Shown here: positions 48,809 through 59,749 of the stretch, one piece after another | Position numbering within the stretch: position 1 is the first letter of the stretch | How the letters are laid out: every line of letters begins with the position of its first letter | DNA from: Oxytricha trifallax | Lineage: Eukaryota; Ciliophora; Spirotrichea; Sporadotrichida; Oxytrichidae | DNA: 64,000 bases | Assembly (NCBI GenBank): GCA_000711775.1 | Contig: ARYC01002488.1 | Coordinates: forward strand, 1-64,000 | Reading direction: 5' to 3' | The notes under the pieces: generated by a model | What the model saw: the letters and a program-made list of their open reading frames with translations, nothing else | Told to the model about the DNA's origin: nothing | Database searches by the model: none | Program-made: the position numbers and the translations under genes

Positions 48809-49920
48809 AATTGTCTATATAATTTTCTTAAATTTAATTTTATAATTTCATTCTCATATGAAATCAGCTTTTATTCCATTTCTTGAAAAAACTAATCTTT
48901 ATCTATTGATCTATCACTCCCATTTTGAACTATATTTTTGCTTTAACTTTTGTCAGAAATATTTTTCAAATTATTTCCAGCTTCATTTGATTGTTCAGAT
49001 TTTTATAGTTTCTCAAAGTCACTAACTTATTTCCTTAGTTAAGTATTCTTTATCTCAAGGTCTTAGATTTTTCTCTGAAACTCATTAGATTTTACAATAT
49101 TGTCAAATTCTAATTATCTGATTTTCCTCTCTAAATTTTCGTTTTTTATAACTTCCTCCTCTAGTTTATAATGAAATCGTTTATTATTTTAAATTATTAA
49201 AATAAAAAGGTCAATAATTATCTCAAGAACTATAGAAATTAATTTAAAAACGAAAAAATTATAAACTTTAGCTCCACGAAATGATGCTCTTAAAATTACT
49301 ACAAATTCAGGAAAGTGTTTGTTGAGACAGCTGAGTGATCTTTCCTATGATATCCCTATTTCTAATCATTTATCTTAGTAGTGAAAATATTCACATCATT
49401 TTAGTTTATTTACACATGATCTCCTAAGAACAAATATTAATTAACTCCAATTTTAAATTGTGATCTAAATATAGCCATATAATATGTCAATAATTAAATG
49501 TAAAAAACTTTTAGACTTACCATTAAATGAAGCGTTTAGTGAGGAAGTTTAATCGCCATCGTATTACTGATAAATTAATGCAGAGTCATTATTAAAGTTT
49601 GGCTACTATATTGGAGTCATTTAGTTTTTACTCAGGGATTGTTCCAAAATTTAATTTGGAGATTCCATTACATAAGAGTTTTAAAGTTCATCATTGTATT
49701 GCTGCTCATTTAAGTGCTTAAACGAGAAATGAGAGGTCTTCATCAATTTTTAATCTGAATTAATATTCACATCTTATTAATCGAGATTTTGAAAGAAACC
49801 ATTCTCGAAATACTAGTTTTAAGATTGCTATGAGTCTCTCTACTATAAATCTGTATTTTAGCTTTGATTATTATCCTATTCAAAAGAGACTAAAGATTAA
49901 TTCAATTTACTATCCTCCAT
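48760..49920 (-). CDS. scrambled coiled-coil gene, locus A (N-terminus and odd-numbered segments)
   Basis: ATG 49920-49918 opens MEDSKLNQSLVSFEQDNN, a Gln/Asn-rich N-terminus. A GT-AG intron (GTAAGTC...TTCTTAG, about 49511-49414) joins NASFNG to DHVQINQNDVNIFTTK. After another break, coiled coil begins: RFHYKLEEEVIKNENLERKI, RQLEFDNIVKSNEFQRKIQD, and KDQFFQEMEQKLISYENEI. It stops at pointer ATATGAGAATGAAAT (48859-48845). A 36-bp AT-rich spacer follows, then a 49-bp micro-segment (48808-48760) coding LKERETELLGQINTMR. The missing pieces are in locus B at 44.2 kb. Joined in the order A-B-A-B the frame is continuous with heptad-like spacing. Confidence 0.75.
48845..48859 (-). repeat. scrambled-gene pointer 1, locus A copy
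   Basis: ATATGAGAATGAAAT, identical to 44199-44185 on the same strand. Confidence 0.85.
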
Positions 49921-50110
49921 TCTTTGCTATTACTAAAATTAAAATATAAATTACACTTTACTTCTTTTATATTTAATGAGAGATAAATTAAATTTATTTA
50001 ACTTTACTAAAAAGTTCATTTTATAGTAGTATTAAGTATTATGAGTGACTTTTTTACTAATTTTATTTAGATCTCATTATTATAATTCTTTTATTTCTTA
50101 TTTTAATAAA
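49921..50110. promoter_or_regulatory. shared 5' flank of two divergent genes
   Basis: 190 AT-rich bp between ATG 49920 (-) and ATG 50111 (+). No motif was identified. Confidence 0.35.
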
Positions 50111-53100
50111 ATGAGTCAGAGTATTTATACCACAAACCAGTCAATCTTTAATCATTAAAAATAACTGTAACCCCAAAACCCCTTACCCTAGTAAAATAAC
50201 TTCGGTGCCAATACTATATATAAAGATATTTCTGCTTTCAAGAAGAAGAGAACCATCTAAGATGAGACCATTGAGGATTAATAAGATAATTTTAAATATA
50301 GTTTTTTTGGGAAGTAATCTCTTAACAATTCAGTTATGAGAAAAGCCAATGTAAAATAGTAGTAGAATTAATCCCTGATATTAAATTTATTCAATGAATT
50401 AGAGTTTGATCTAAAATTTTTATTCTATTCTAAATAGATCTAATTAATTCAAGCTTTTATTTGAAAGCAACGAGCAAATTTCAATATAATTTACCCAATT
50501 AATTTAAGTTTTAAATTCATCTATAGATGGAAGATTGAATTTCATAAATAGTAGGCATTCATGAAAAATAAGTGGAAATGTATAATTTAAAATGAAAATG
50601 AATTTTAATAATAAGTATTAGTATAGACAATTACAGAAATATAATTCAGAAACAGCTGTGTCATCTTTCCAATATCCTTCATACTTTACTCCATCTGGCC
50701 ACACCTACTTAGTTTTTCCCATTTTTTTCAAGTTTCTCTTGAGGTCTCAGTCTTCTGACGTCGCTACTCCATCTGGTAGTATTGCTGAAATACAAATTTA
50801 ATTTTCTAGATATATTTTCAGTAACTTACAAATTTTAGTGAGTAACCAGCTCCTTCTGCTTCTCCATTTCTTTATTTCCAATGATAATTATTTGTTTTCA
50901 TTTTAAATAATACATTTCCACTTATTTTTCATAATTAATCACCTACCTAAAATAAAGACATTTCCAAAAAAGTGATTGTGGCAACAGTTAAGGGATCACA
51001 AGTCAGTCCATTTGAAAGAATAGTTAAATTAAGCCCTAGCAATGAAAATAAGTTAAAATGATAATATTTAAAAGAACTAGAGAATTAAAAAAACAAGTAA
51101 TTAGAGCAGTAGTAAATGAATATTATTGCTAAATCTAAAATTTAATGAACATTTGTTTCAATAGATAAAGCATTACAAAATTTGATTCCCTTTAATTTAA
51201 GGAAACACATTTACAATAACCTTTTTACATTTTGCCAAAACGTTAGAAGTATAATCATAATTTTAAAAAACATCTTTATTTTTAACAATATTGAGCAGTT
51301 ATAAATTCAATAGCAAAACAAAAATCTCACCAATACAAAACAAGACTAGAATCTTCTGAACGTTAAGCAATAACTTGCTAATACCTAAGGGGGAGGTGAT
51401 CATATATCTTTCCCAAAAATAAAGAGGCAGAGTTAGCATACGGACTAGCACTCTGACGATAATTTTAGTCTGAGTTAGCAGCCCCTAATTGAGGATAACA
51501 TAATTTCAAAGCAATAAGAGCTTAAGATGAAATCGATGGACTCTTACATGGAAGAATTGTCATAGTAAACCCCAAATATGCAGTAGTTTATCAATTAAAA
51601 CAGTCAATTTAGCCAACATTAACCTACACTCTAATCTCAGCAAGCAATTAGAGATAATTTCTCTGCATACTCTGTTTCAAATAAAAATGCTCCATTTCAA
51701 AATTTTAACAACAACTTGAGATCTCTAACAACTGGTGGTTCTCAAGGTGGATCTATGATCATTGTAAACAATCAACAGTAAAATGTTATTCAGGCCAGTA
51801 ACATTTTAATGAGCAGGTAGGGATAAGTTCAATCAGAGTTAAGTAAAATCAAAGTTTAAACATTCGAGAATGAAGATTTAATAGATAAACGTAAGAGAAG
51901 CGAAGAAAACGAAGAGGAGGACAGCGAAGAAGAAGAACTTAAATAAAATGAGAATTTGCTGCTGTAACAGCTTAATAATCAATTGAGTATTGATCAAAAC
52001 TCAAAGATTGAAATCCTGAATTAATAAATTCCATAGAATATAAGTTAAATTTATGAGTAAAGTTAAGAAGCTCTAGATAAACCAAGTGAAGTGTAAGTGG
52101 TCGATAAGATATATGAAGCAATTTTTCTTAAGCATGATCTACTTGGCAATAAAAAGGGGTTGCCCTATAAAAAGTTCAAACATCATACATTAACTGAATT
52201 GAGCTATGAGGAGAAGACCTAGGAAGATTTATTTTTAATAAGACAATAAGTTATAATCAATGACGAGAGATTAAAGAGCAATAAACAGTAATACTTGAAT
52301 TATGTATAGAAGAGATTGAATTATTCAATCGATAGCAGTCCTAAAAGTACAGAGAGACTTAAGGTAAAGCCAACCTTAATAAACTTATCTACAAAGCCAC
52401 TAGAAGTATCTGGAATCAACTATGATTAAGCTTCTTTAATAGAGACTACGAAGAAGCATTACGAATATAACAGACTAGAGGATGCCTTAAAGTTTAAAAC
52501 CATAAGAAAAGACTAAATTCTAAGAGAAAACAATCATAAACTGTAAAGTATCAACTAATCCTTACAAGACCCTAATGAGCACTCTCAATATAACGCAACT
52601 CATATTTTATTCTCTAAGAAGCAAATTCCTTAAGTAAGATATGATGATGGCTCCATTCCTTAAAGTATGAGTATAACTATAGGAGGTATGCAACTTGCCA
52701 CTAATTCTAGTTTCAATTAAAAATCTACCATGGGAGACGGTTTTAGAGGTAAATCGTTAAGTTATTAAAATGATAATCGCTTTAAAAATTCAGATTAGTA
52801 TTCACTAAGAACCACTATTTATAACTCCAAGGATAGTAAAATTCCAAAAAGCAATAGAGTTTAACTCAATTAAATTGAGATAATGCTGCCAATTTTAAAT
52901 AAAGACAGATGCATTTACAAAGTCGAGTAATTAAACTGTGAAAGTATCAAAGATCAGCGAAAGCTCAATCCTTTGTTAAGTTTCAAAAGTAAGCAGTAAA
53001 AGCTCAAATCCCACAGAGCTTCGTCTATGAACGATTCTCACAGCCAACTCGATAATATATAGAACTAAGTGCACTGTGATAAAACCACAACAATGAGCTT

Positions 53101-53368
53101 CAGCAAAAACTAAAATTAACATAAAAATTATTCAAACGAGATTTACAATATATCATACGATAAGTATGTGAAAAAATAGAGCTAAGGTTTTAGCACTGAA
53201 AATAAAAATTAATTTAGAAGTTTAATAGGCAGCAAGAAAAAGTAATCTACTCAAATTTAAGATTAAATTAATAAAAAGAAGCAATAGTAGTTGTAATTGG
53301 AAAAATTAGAGGAAATTAAGTTTATGAATGAGATTAAATTCTTGGCTTCGAAAATGGCTGAGTTATGA
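50111..53368 (+). CDS. unknown Q/N/S-rich protein, about 850+ residues
   Basis: ATG 50111 (MSQSIYTTNQSIFNHQK) opens a segment to about 50400 that includes DISAFKKKRTIQDETIEDQQ. An insert containing a TIR-bounded element follows. Then ISKKVIVATVKGSQVSPFER (about 50960) joins, across a 15-bp IES, to ELENQKNKQLEQQQMN. From about 51379 one uninterrupted frame runs 660 codons to TGA 53366-53368. It includes an acidic KRSEENEEEDSEEEELKQ tract (about 51890-51945), DLLGNKKGLPYKKFKHHTL (about 52140) and SKMAEL at the end. It has no membrane segment and I recognise no domain. The 2-kb uninterrupted stretch is the longest undivided coding block in the window after the EF-hand gene. Confidence 0.7.
50561..50932. 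mobile_element. short TIR-bounded element (372 bp) with an internal coding-like part
   Basis: Perfect-length 38-bp terminal inverted repeats with one mismatch: 50561-50598 (starts ATGAAAAATAAGTGGAAATG) and 50895-50932 (ends CATTTCCACTTATTTTTCAT). It sits between two coding blocks of the Q/N/S-rich gene, so inside an eliminated insert. The interior minus strand has NGEAEGAGYSLKF, then a GTAAGTTA...TTTCAG intron-like gap, and further on VWPDGVKYEGYWKDD, which looks like a MORN repeat. This is either a MITE-like element that picked up host sequence, or a host segment between long inverted arms. Target duplication is not clear. Confidence 0.6.
51059..51073 (+). other. very short IES (15 bp), pointer TTAAAA
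   Basis: TTAAAA lies at 51053-51058 and 51068-51073. The insert brings an in-frame TGA; removal joins SNENKLK to ELENQKNKQ. Confidence 0.55.
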
Positions 53369-53489
53369 AGAAATCAATTTTGTTTAAATGCGGTATTTAA
53401 TAATTATAGAACAACATACAAGAATTCAATTCATAATTTCATAATTAATGATTATCTATACTTTTAATATAGAAATTTCAATATTGTTA

Positions 53490-56230
53490 AGAGGAGAGAA
53501 GGCAGCAAGAGAACGATATAGCCTTTATGCAAGATAAATATCAATAAGACCTCTTATACTTTGAGTCAATAATGTTAGAATAAAATAATATATTTATAGT
53601 TTCCATCAGCGATTGAAGGATTCAGAATAAGAAAAGTAACAATTAGAAAAAGACTTCAAGTACAAATTGGAATCTAAGACTTAAATTATCCAAGATAAAA
53701 GTTAAAGAATAAAGGAACTATAAGATTAGCTTTTTACAATTGAAGATGAAATGATAAAATCTTAATCGAAAGATTCATAGGCATATATCTTATAAATTAG
53801 TTAACTTACTGAAGAGCTGAGCTCTAAAAATCAAAAATGGAAGGATTCGGAAAAAGAACTGGACAGATTAAAGCGAAAGATTGAAAATTTTGAAACTCAA
53901 ATATTTGAAGATAGTAATAAGAGGAAAGTGTTAAATGAGATGGTCTAAAATGTGTAGTAGTAAAGAAAAGAAATGGAGGAAAGCTACAAAGAAAAAATAT
54001 ATAACTTAGAATGCTAAATAGGGAACTAACAATCTTATTATTTGCAATAAATCTAGAGTTTAAAAACTACTATAAACATGCTTGAAAATATTAGTGGCCC
54101 AGGAGGTTTATAATATGGAGGGGCAATAAATTTGAACAAAGATTTACCAGGAGATGAGGATTAATAAATTTATGAAGATAATAATTAAATTAGTCAGAGA
54201 AATATACAAACAAGAAACAGCACATCTTATAATGAAGGAGCTTATCAAGGTTTGACTTTCAACACTTAATCTACTTATCAAAATTCATCACCCAAGCATA
54301 ACTAAAATCAAAATAACCAAGCTCCGAAGGGATTAAGTCTAATGGACGAACTTTGTGATGATTAATTTAGGTATAGTGCAAATTAAATGAATTTCTCGCC
54401 AGATCAGTAAATGAGACTTACTCAGTATGATAACATGCCAAGATAGTCTATGATGTCAAATGCTTAATTTTATCACTACTAGCCTGAAAATCTGGATAAT
54501 TCATAATTATGAGCCACTTACTTAAGTACATCTTAAAGACCTACATATCTAATGTAACCAAGAGATACCTAGTAAACCTTTGAAAGACAATCTTTAATGA
54601 TTAATGATAACATTGACAAAAACGAAAGTCACGCTTCACCAACAGTTTAGGTACCCCTGTCGACAACAAGTAGTAACGTAAAGTACCAAAACAATATATT
54701 TAAGCTTAGGTTGAAGAAGGATAAAAGTGACTGCTCTGATAAGCAATCTCCAAAAAATGAGAGAGTAACCTTAATTTCATAACGTGAATCATTAATTTCA
54801 AGGCAACTCTAATAAATTTAACCTTCTAAATCCTTATATACAGACAGTTAAGTCTAAACAGATATATATTTTCCCGAATCTAGTATTCAGAATGAAAATA
54901 TAGTTTAGAATCTAGAATTTCAAATTAAAGAGTTTGAATAGCAACTAGATCAAACTTTCAAAAGGATAAGCGACCTTGAGGGTTAAATATTTATGAGAGA
55001 TACTGATATAGACATTTAAAGAGATGAGTGTAACAAAATCCAACTAATCATAAATGAGGCTGAACAAGAAAACAATAAACTAAGTGACTAGATAGAGCTT
55101 TTAGAAAGAGAATTAGATCAATTCAAATTGAATAAAGAATAAATGAGCTAAGAACTGATGAATCAAATCACACAGTATTAAAATAAGTATAAAGAGAGTG
55201 TTTTGGAGGTTCAAAATCTCAGAAAGTAAAATTTACAGATAAAATCTCAAAATTAGAATTAAAACCTTCATCTTTAAAGTAGCTAAACATTACTGAATTA
55301 AGAGATACTTAGTTTAAAGAAAAAACTGAGGTCTCAAGAGAATCAAAATGAAGAGCTAAACTAAATTTCCATTAGAAATATAATCTTTAAATGATAATTT
55401 TTAGTTTAGAGGAGTAAATGATATTTTAGAAGCAGTAATACTTAACAGAAAACAACCACCTCAGAATAGAGCTCTCTACTGTTGAAGATTCTCTAATGAA
55501 AACTAAGCTAACTTTAGCACAAGCCACTATGGAGAAAGATCTCCTATATCTAAGATTTAAAGATCTTGTGAAATCAAATTAAAAGCTCAAGGAGACAATC
55601 AATAGAAACTAGAATAATCTCTTGTTAACTTAAAAGCGATAACAGTAGACATAAGGTAGTAATGAGAGTGGTAAAATTGAAAATAAAGCAAATTAGGATG
55701 CTTAAATTAATGTTGATAGTCGCAAGGATAGCGGGTAAAGCTTTAAGAGTGTGAGAAGTTTTCATAAAAGAACAGAAAGCGAGTAAGTTTTCAGTTATGA
55801 TGGTGGTAAATTCTTAAGCCATTAAAACTTAAACGAGCAAGCTTACTTTACTCTTGATAAGAATTTATCAAATGCAAACTCGATTATTCCAGACTTTAAC
55901 ATGAATAAATAGGTAAATCATATCAGCAAGAGTATTTCTCTCTATGATTAGATAGAAGGCAATTAAAAAGATTCATTGAACTATGAAAATATGAAAATTA
56001 AGCTACAAAGTTCAAATCAGCTCCCTCTATTTAATGGAAAAAGTAAAGAATTACTAAATGATAAATAGCACACTGATAAAGCAACTCATAGTGCAAAGAC
56101 TTAGTATTAACTAAATCAGAATAACATTAATAATAGTCAAATTATATCACCAATCAGGGATAGCCTATTATCAAACAAGAGTGGCTTAATGAAGAGAACC
56201 ACTGTAGATTGGGATAAAAATTTCAATTGA
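53490..56230 (+). CDS. long coiled-coil protein
   Basis: Starts in a helical block (NDIAFMQDKYQQDLLYFESI, about 53510) with the true start not resolved. After an insert near 53580-53605 the frame HQRLKDSEQEKQQLEKDFKY continues: KDSEKELDRLKRKIENFETQ (about 53850), a Gly/Asn/Gln-rich middle (NISGPGGLQYGGAINLNKDL), DNMPRQSMMSNAQFYHYQPE, and a second coiled coil NLEFQIKEFEQQLDQTFKRI (about 54910) through IELLERELDQFKLNKEQMSQ. Across an IES (55369-55400) comes LEEQMIFQKQQYLTENNHLR and TVEDSLMKTKLTLAQATMEK. It ends TTVDWDKNFN, TGA 56228-56230. About 880 residues. The family was not recognised; a cytoskeletal or basal-body role is only a guess from the coil. Confidence 0.72.
55369..55400 (+). other. 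IES in coiled-coil gene, pointer AATTT
   Basis: AATTT lies at 55364-55368 and 55396-55400. Excising 32 bp removes an in-frame TGA and joins NEELNQI to FSLEEQMIFQ. Confidence 0.65.
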
Positions 56231-57140
56231 ATCAAATAAAATAACATCACAAATTCATAAGAAAATCCTTATTTAATACTTTAAAAGCATAAATAAAATT
56301 TATTTATTTCATAAATTGAAATTTCCTATATTTCAGGTAAAAATAATAAAAAACTATTGAAAATTATTTTAATTAAGATCCACTTATATATCATTATTAT
56401 TACAAATTGTAGAATTTCAAGTATTTTGACTGATAAGGTTTAATTTCACTTGCATTTTATGATTTTATAACTTAAGGTTATTAATCCCTCTATTATATTT
56501 ATTACTTGACTCTATCCTTACCAAATTAATTACTGTTTTACTTTAATTGCCCATTTTTTATAAAGCCTTATTTTTAAGCTTTAACATTTTAACTTATCTG
56601 AATACTTTTTTTCTCTTATTATTTCTAATCGTTTTATTAATTTTTACTTATGGCAAGACTATTACTTTTGATTAAATCTTCTGGCATTTATTTAATTTAC
56701 TTCCCCTCTATTTCTTATTTTAATAGTTCATGAATAATGTCAATTTCCACGTACTATATATAATCACAACATTGAAATATTAATATTATCTGAGTAAGAT
56801 ATGTGCTATAGTTTACAATGAGTAACATACCTTTTAATACAGAGATTTATCTAAAATAAGAAGCTTAGTAAAGTCTAAATTTTGTTTGAAGCCATTATTA
56901 TCAAACATAAATCTTCGCATATTCTTCATGTGATATACGCTTTGCCAGTGCTTCAGTAAATCACTAATAAATATTTTAATAAAATTCTAACTAAACAGTT
57001 GATGAAATTATTGATGAAAAAGGATGGGTCTTAAATATAAAAATTTAATTAAAATATTAATATTAAAAATTAATATTCTACATGGGAGAATAAATTACTT
57101 GATTTATTATTAGTAAATTAATAATTAATAATTATAAGAA
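56231..57140. other. 910-bp AT-rich region without recognisable gene
   Basis: Between the coiled-coil stop and the rhomboid start. Only short chance ORFs and A/T runs were seen, with no pointer pair or element end. It is probably intergenic germline spacer plus the rhomboid promoter. Confidence 0.5.
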
Positions 57141-58300
57141 ATGAGTAACATTCGCAGACTGAGTGATTTAGCGAATTAAAACGACATGGAAGCAAGACCT
57201 CTAATGAGAGGTAGTTCCTCTTAAGCAGCTGTTCAATTTGTAAGATATAAATTATTATGGGGTTTTTTCCTTATTATATAATGTTACTAATATACTAATA
57301 TCATAAAATTGAGTTTAGTTCTAAAAATCAGCAAGAGATGAAAAGTTTACAGAGACAATACACAATGTTATGTGTCCCTTCCTCACAGTGAGGCAATTTA
57401 TTTTTGTGATATCGATTGTCTAATGTGGTGTTTATATCGCATCAGTTGCTTATAAAGGCATCAGCAATAATGGTTTATTGGCACCTTAAAGTGAAGCACT
57501 CTTTGACTTTGGATAAAAGGTAACAGAATTAAAATTTTACTTCACAGTTTAGTTTTATTATAAGTCAAAATATTTATACTAAGCTTATTTGAATAGTACC
57601 CGTATTACATGAGATATCAGTACCAAGTCTGGAGATTTATTATGCCAATATTTTTGCATGCTGATTTTGTGCATTTAACCTCAAATATATTCTCGCAGTT
57701 TGTATTTGGATCATACTTAGAATCTACTATTGGCTTCTTCAATTTTACTATACTGTACTTCTTATCAGGGTAAGAATTAAAGCAAATATTTTAAACAATG
57801 TTTTTGTATTAGAATTGGAGGTATTTTGTTTTCCAGTTTGGCTTCTGATGCTACAAGTGTTGGCGCTTCAACTGCTATCTTTGGATTAATGGGTTCATTT
57901 GTAAGTTTCAGCAATTAACTTTAAAACATAATTTCTCTACAAATTAAAAATAACAGTTCATTAACAAATTATGTTATAGGCAGCCTACTTAATTGTAAAC
58001 TGGAAAAATCTTGAGAGATAACCTTAATAAAAATACACAATCGCGATCTTCTTAATCATAGGTCTGCTAATGAATTTAACTCAAGCCTAATCAAACTCCA
58101 AGATAGACTCAATTGGTCACTTGGGTGGTTTCTTAACAGGGTTGATACTCTCATTATTTTTGGGGTAAACTCTTCCCACGACAGATAGAAGCATAATGAA
58201 ATACTAAAAAGCGATGAAAACATTCGGATTAATTGGAAGTATTATATACTTTGGAGCTGGATTTGTTTGCTTTTATACTTTGAGATAACCTAAGATGTGA
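57141..58300 (+). CDS. rhomboid-family intramembrane protease
   Basis: ATG 57141 (MSNIRRLSDLANQNDMEARP) to RQPKM and TGA 58298-58300. Four GT-AG introns were read (about 57241-57314, 57520-57590, 57769-57811, 57901-57979). Features: cytosolic N-terminus, first TM helix VRQFIFVISIVQCGVYIASV, the VWRFIMPIFLHADFVHLTSN block with the HxxxxHLxxN pattern, and catalytic serine in GASTAIFGLMGSF (about 57865-57900). Catalytic histidine is in IGHLGGFLTGLILSLF (about 58111-58160). Two further C-terminal helices follow, for about seven in all. Both residues of the Ser-His dyad are present, so it should be active. It appears continuous and unscrambled. It is convergent with the methyltransferase gene. The substrate is unknown. 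Confidence 0.93.
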
Positions 58301-58468
58301 TTTATTATAAAATTTCAGATTATAAACTATTAAAATACAATTTAATTTCATTAAGTATTTATAAAATTAGCAACTCCTTTTAACCATTCTTACTCAAATT
58401 ATTAAAATTAAGTTTAAAATCGTTTAATTGATTGCCCTATTAAAACATTATTTTTATACCTTTTCTTG

Positions 58469-59430
58469 TCAAATCCTTTTCAATACATAAATACTGATAT
58501 TGAACAGATCCTCCGGGAAACCAGGTTAGTACTGCTACTTAACTACCATAAAACCAGCTTCTTCAAATATTTCTTGATAAATTTTATCAGACCTTACTAC
58601 GCTATTATCCTCTTTGTCAACATAAAAACCTTCATCATGCACGTTTTCCTTGGCCACGAGTAAACTGTTCGAGTCTATCATATTTTCAGAACATTTCTTC
58701 AAGAATATGATGAGATCTTCATCAGTGAGATAACAAAATACCCATTAAACCCAAATGCAATCGTATTTGTGCTCAAATTCGAAGTCTTGCAGTCCTTTAC
58801 AGTAGTAACTAAATATGAAAATTTGTTAACATGATTTGGGTTGGATGTAAACATAGGTATGCAAGTGGAAGAGCTTTTTATTCTACTTACTTATCGACTT
58901 TATCAGAACCAATAAATTCCTTAGCTTTATCTAGCAAACTAGCAGTAGGCTCCATTAAATCAATTTTATCAAATCTAGGTTCCAACACAAATTTAGTTAT
59001 CCTACCTATGCCTGCTCCACAATCCAGAGCTCTTGATGAGCCCATAGTACTCTTATATTAATCCAAGATTTTATTTGAGACTTCTTAATCTATATTGTGA
59101 AAGTCTCCGTATCCACTCAACACTCCATTTATTGAGGCCTCTTATGTCTATAGGATATTATAATTATTAATTCTTGAAATAAGAACTGTAAAGGCATCTC
59201 AAAATATTGTATAAATCATAAATGATGATTACGGCATTACTTACACTCCAATATTCTACTTATTTCTTGTACCAAGCATCTTTGGAGCCCACTCTTCCCT
59301 CAATTTTTTCATCTTCTTCTTCCTCATCATAATCAGGCTCTAACTCACGTTACCACATTTCTTCCAAGTTATCATATTTAAAATAAGATACATTATAAAT
59401 TAAAATTTATATAGAAATAAAACACAAATA
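58469..59430 (-). CDS. NTMT1: NTMT1-like N-terminal alpha-amine methyltransferase
   Basis: The minus strand ends YVLKRI with TGA 58471-58469. Exon order: acidic LEPDYDEEEEDEKIEGRVGS, DAWYKKQVEYWS, intron (GTAAGTAATGCC...CTATAG), ASINGVLSGYGDFHN, the SAM-binding motif ALDCGAGIGRITKFVLEPRF (about 59030-58970), DLMEPTASLLDKAKEF, intron (GTAAGTAG...ATTTAG), YYCKGLQDFEFE, CIWVQWVFCYLTDEDLIIFL (about 58760-58700), KENVHDEGFYVDKEDNSVVR, and PGFPEDLFNISIYVL. The DCGAGIGR, GLQDF and WVQWVxxxLTDEDL motifs are those of the NTMT1/METTL11A family, which methylates exposed N-termini (X-Pro-Lys). The start is probably the ATG near 59430, with a short insert before the acidic stretch; this is not certain. 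Confidence 0.9.
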
Positions 59431-59749
59431 AATGTTTTTTATTCATATTCATTGCCATGTGTATCTTCACCTTTCAGCACTTATCTCAATTTTACTATAG
59501 AAATTATATGTTTTCAAACTCAATGGCAACTTATATAAAAGAATTATAACTTGAAAAGCACAAGTCATTTATTATTTTAATCATATGAATTGTTGCTTAC
59601 TTTGATACTTCTTGCTAAACTCAAGCCATCTCTCCTATTATTAAGCCTTCTATTAATTAGGTTTATTCATTTTTGTATTGTATTTATTATCTAATAATTT
59701 TACCCAATTATTACTATATTATTTAGAGTATACTATTTGTCATTATATC
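59431..59749. other. AT-rich spacer
   Basis: About 320 bp between the divergent methyltransferase and the extracellular-protein gene. No gene or repeat was recognised. Confidence 0.4.

Noticed and set aside
50171-50182. CCCCAAAACCCC, a telomere-like repeat
   Set aside because: It is in frame within the coding block starting at 50111 (LQPQNPLPQQ). There is no terminal repeat or target duplication, so it is not an element end.
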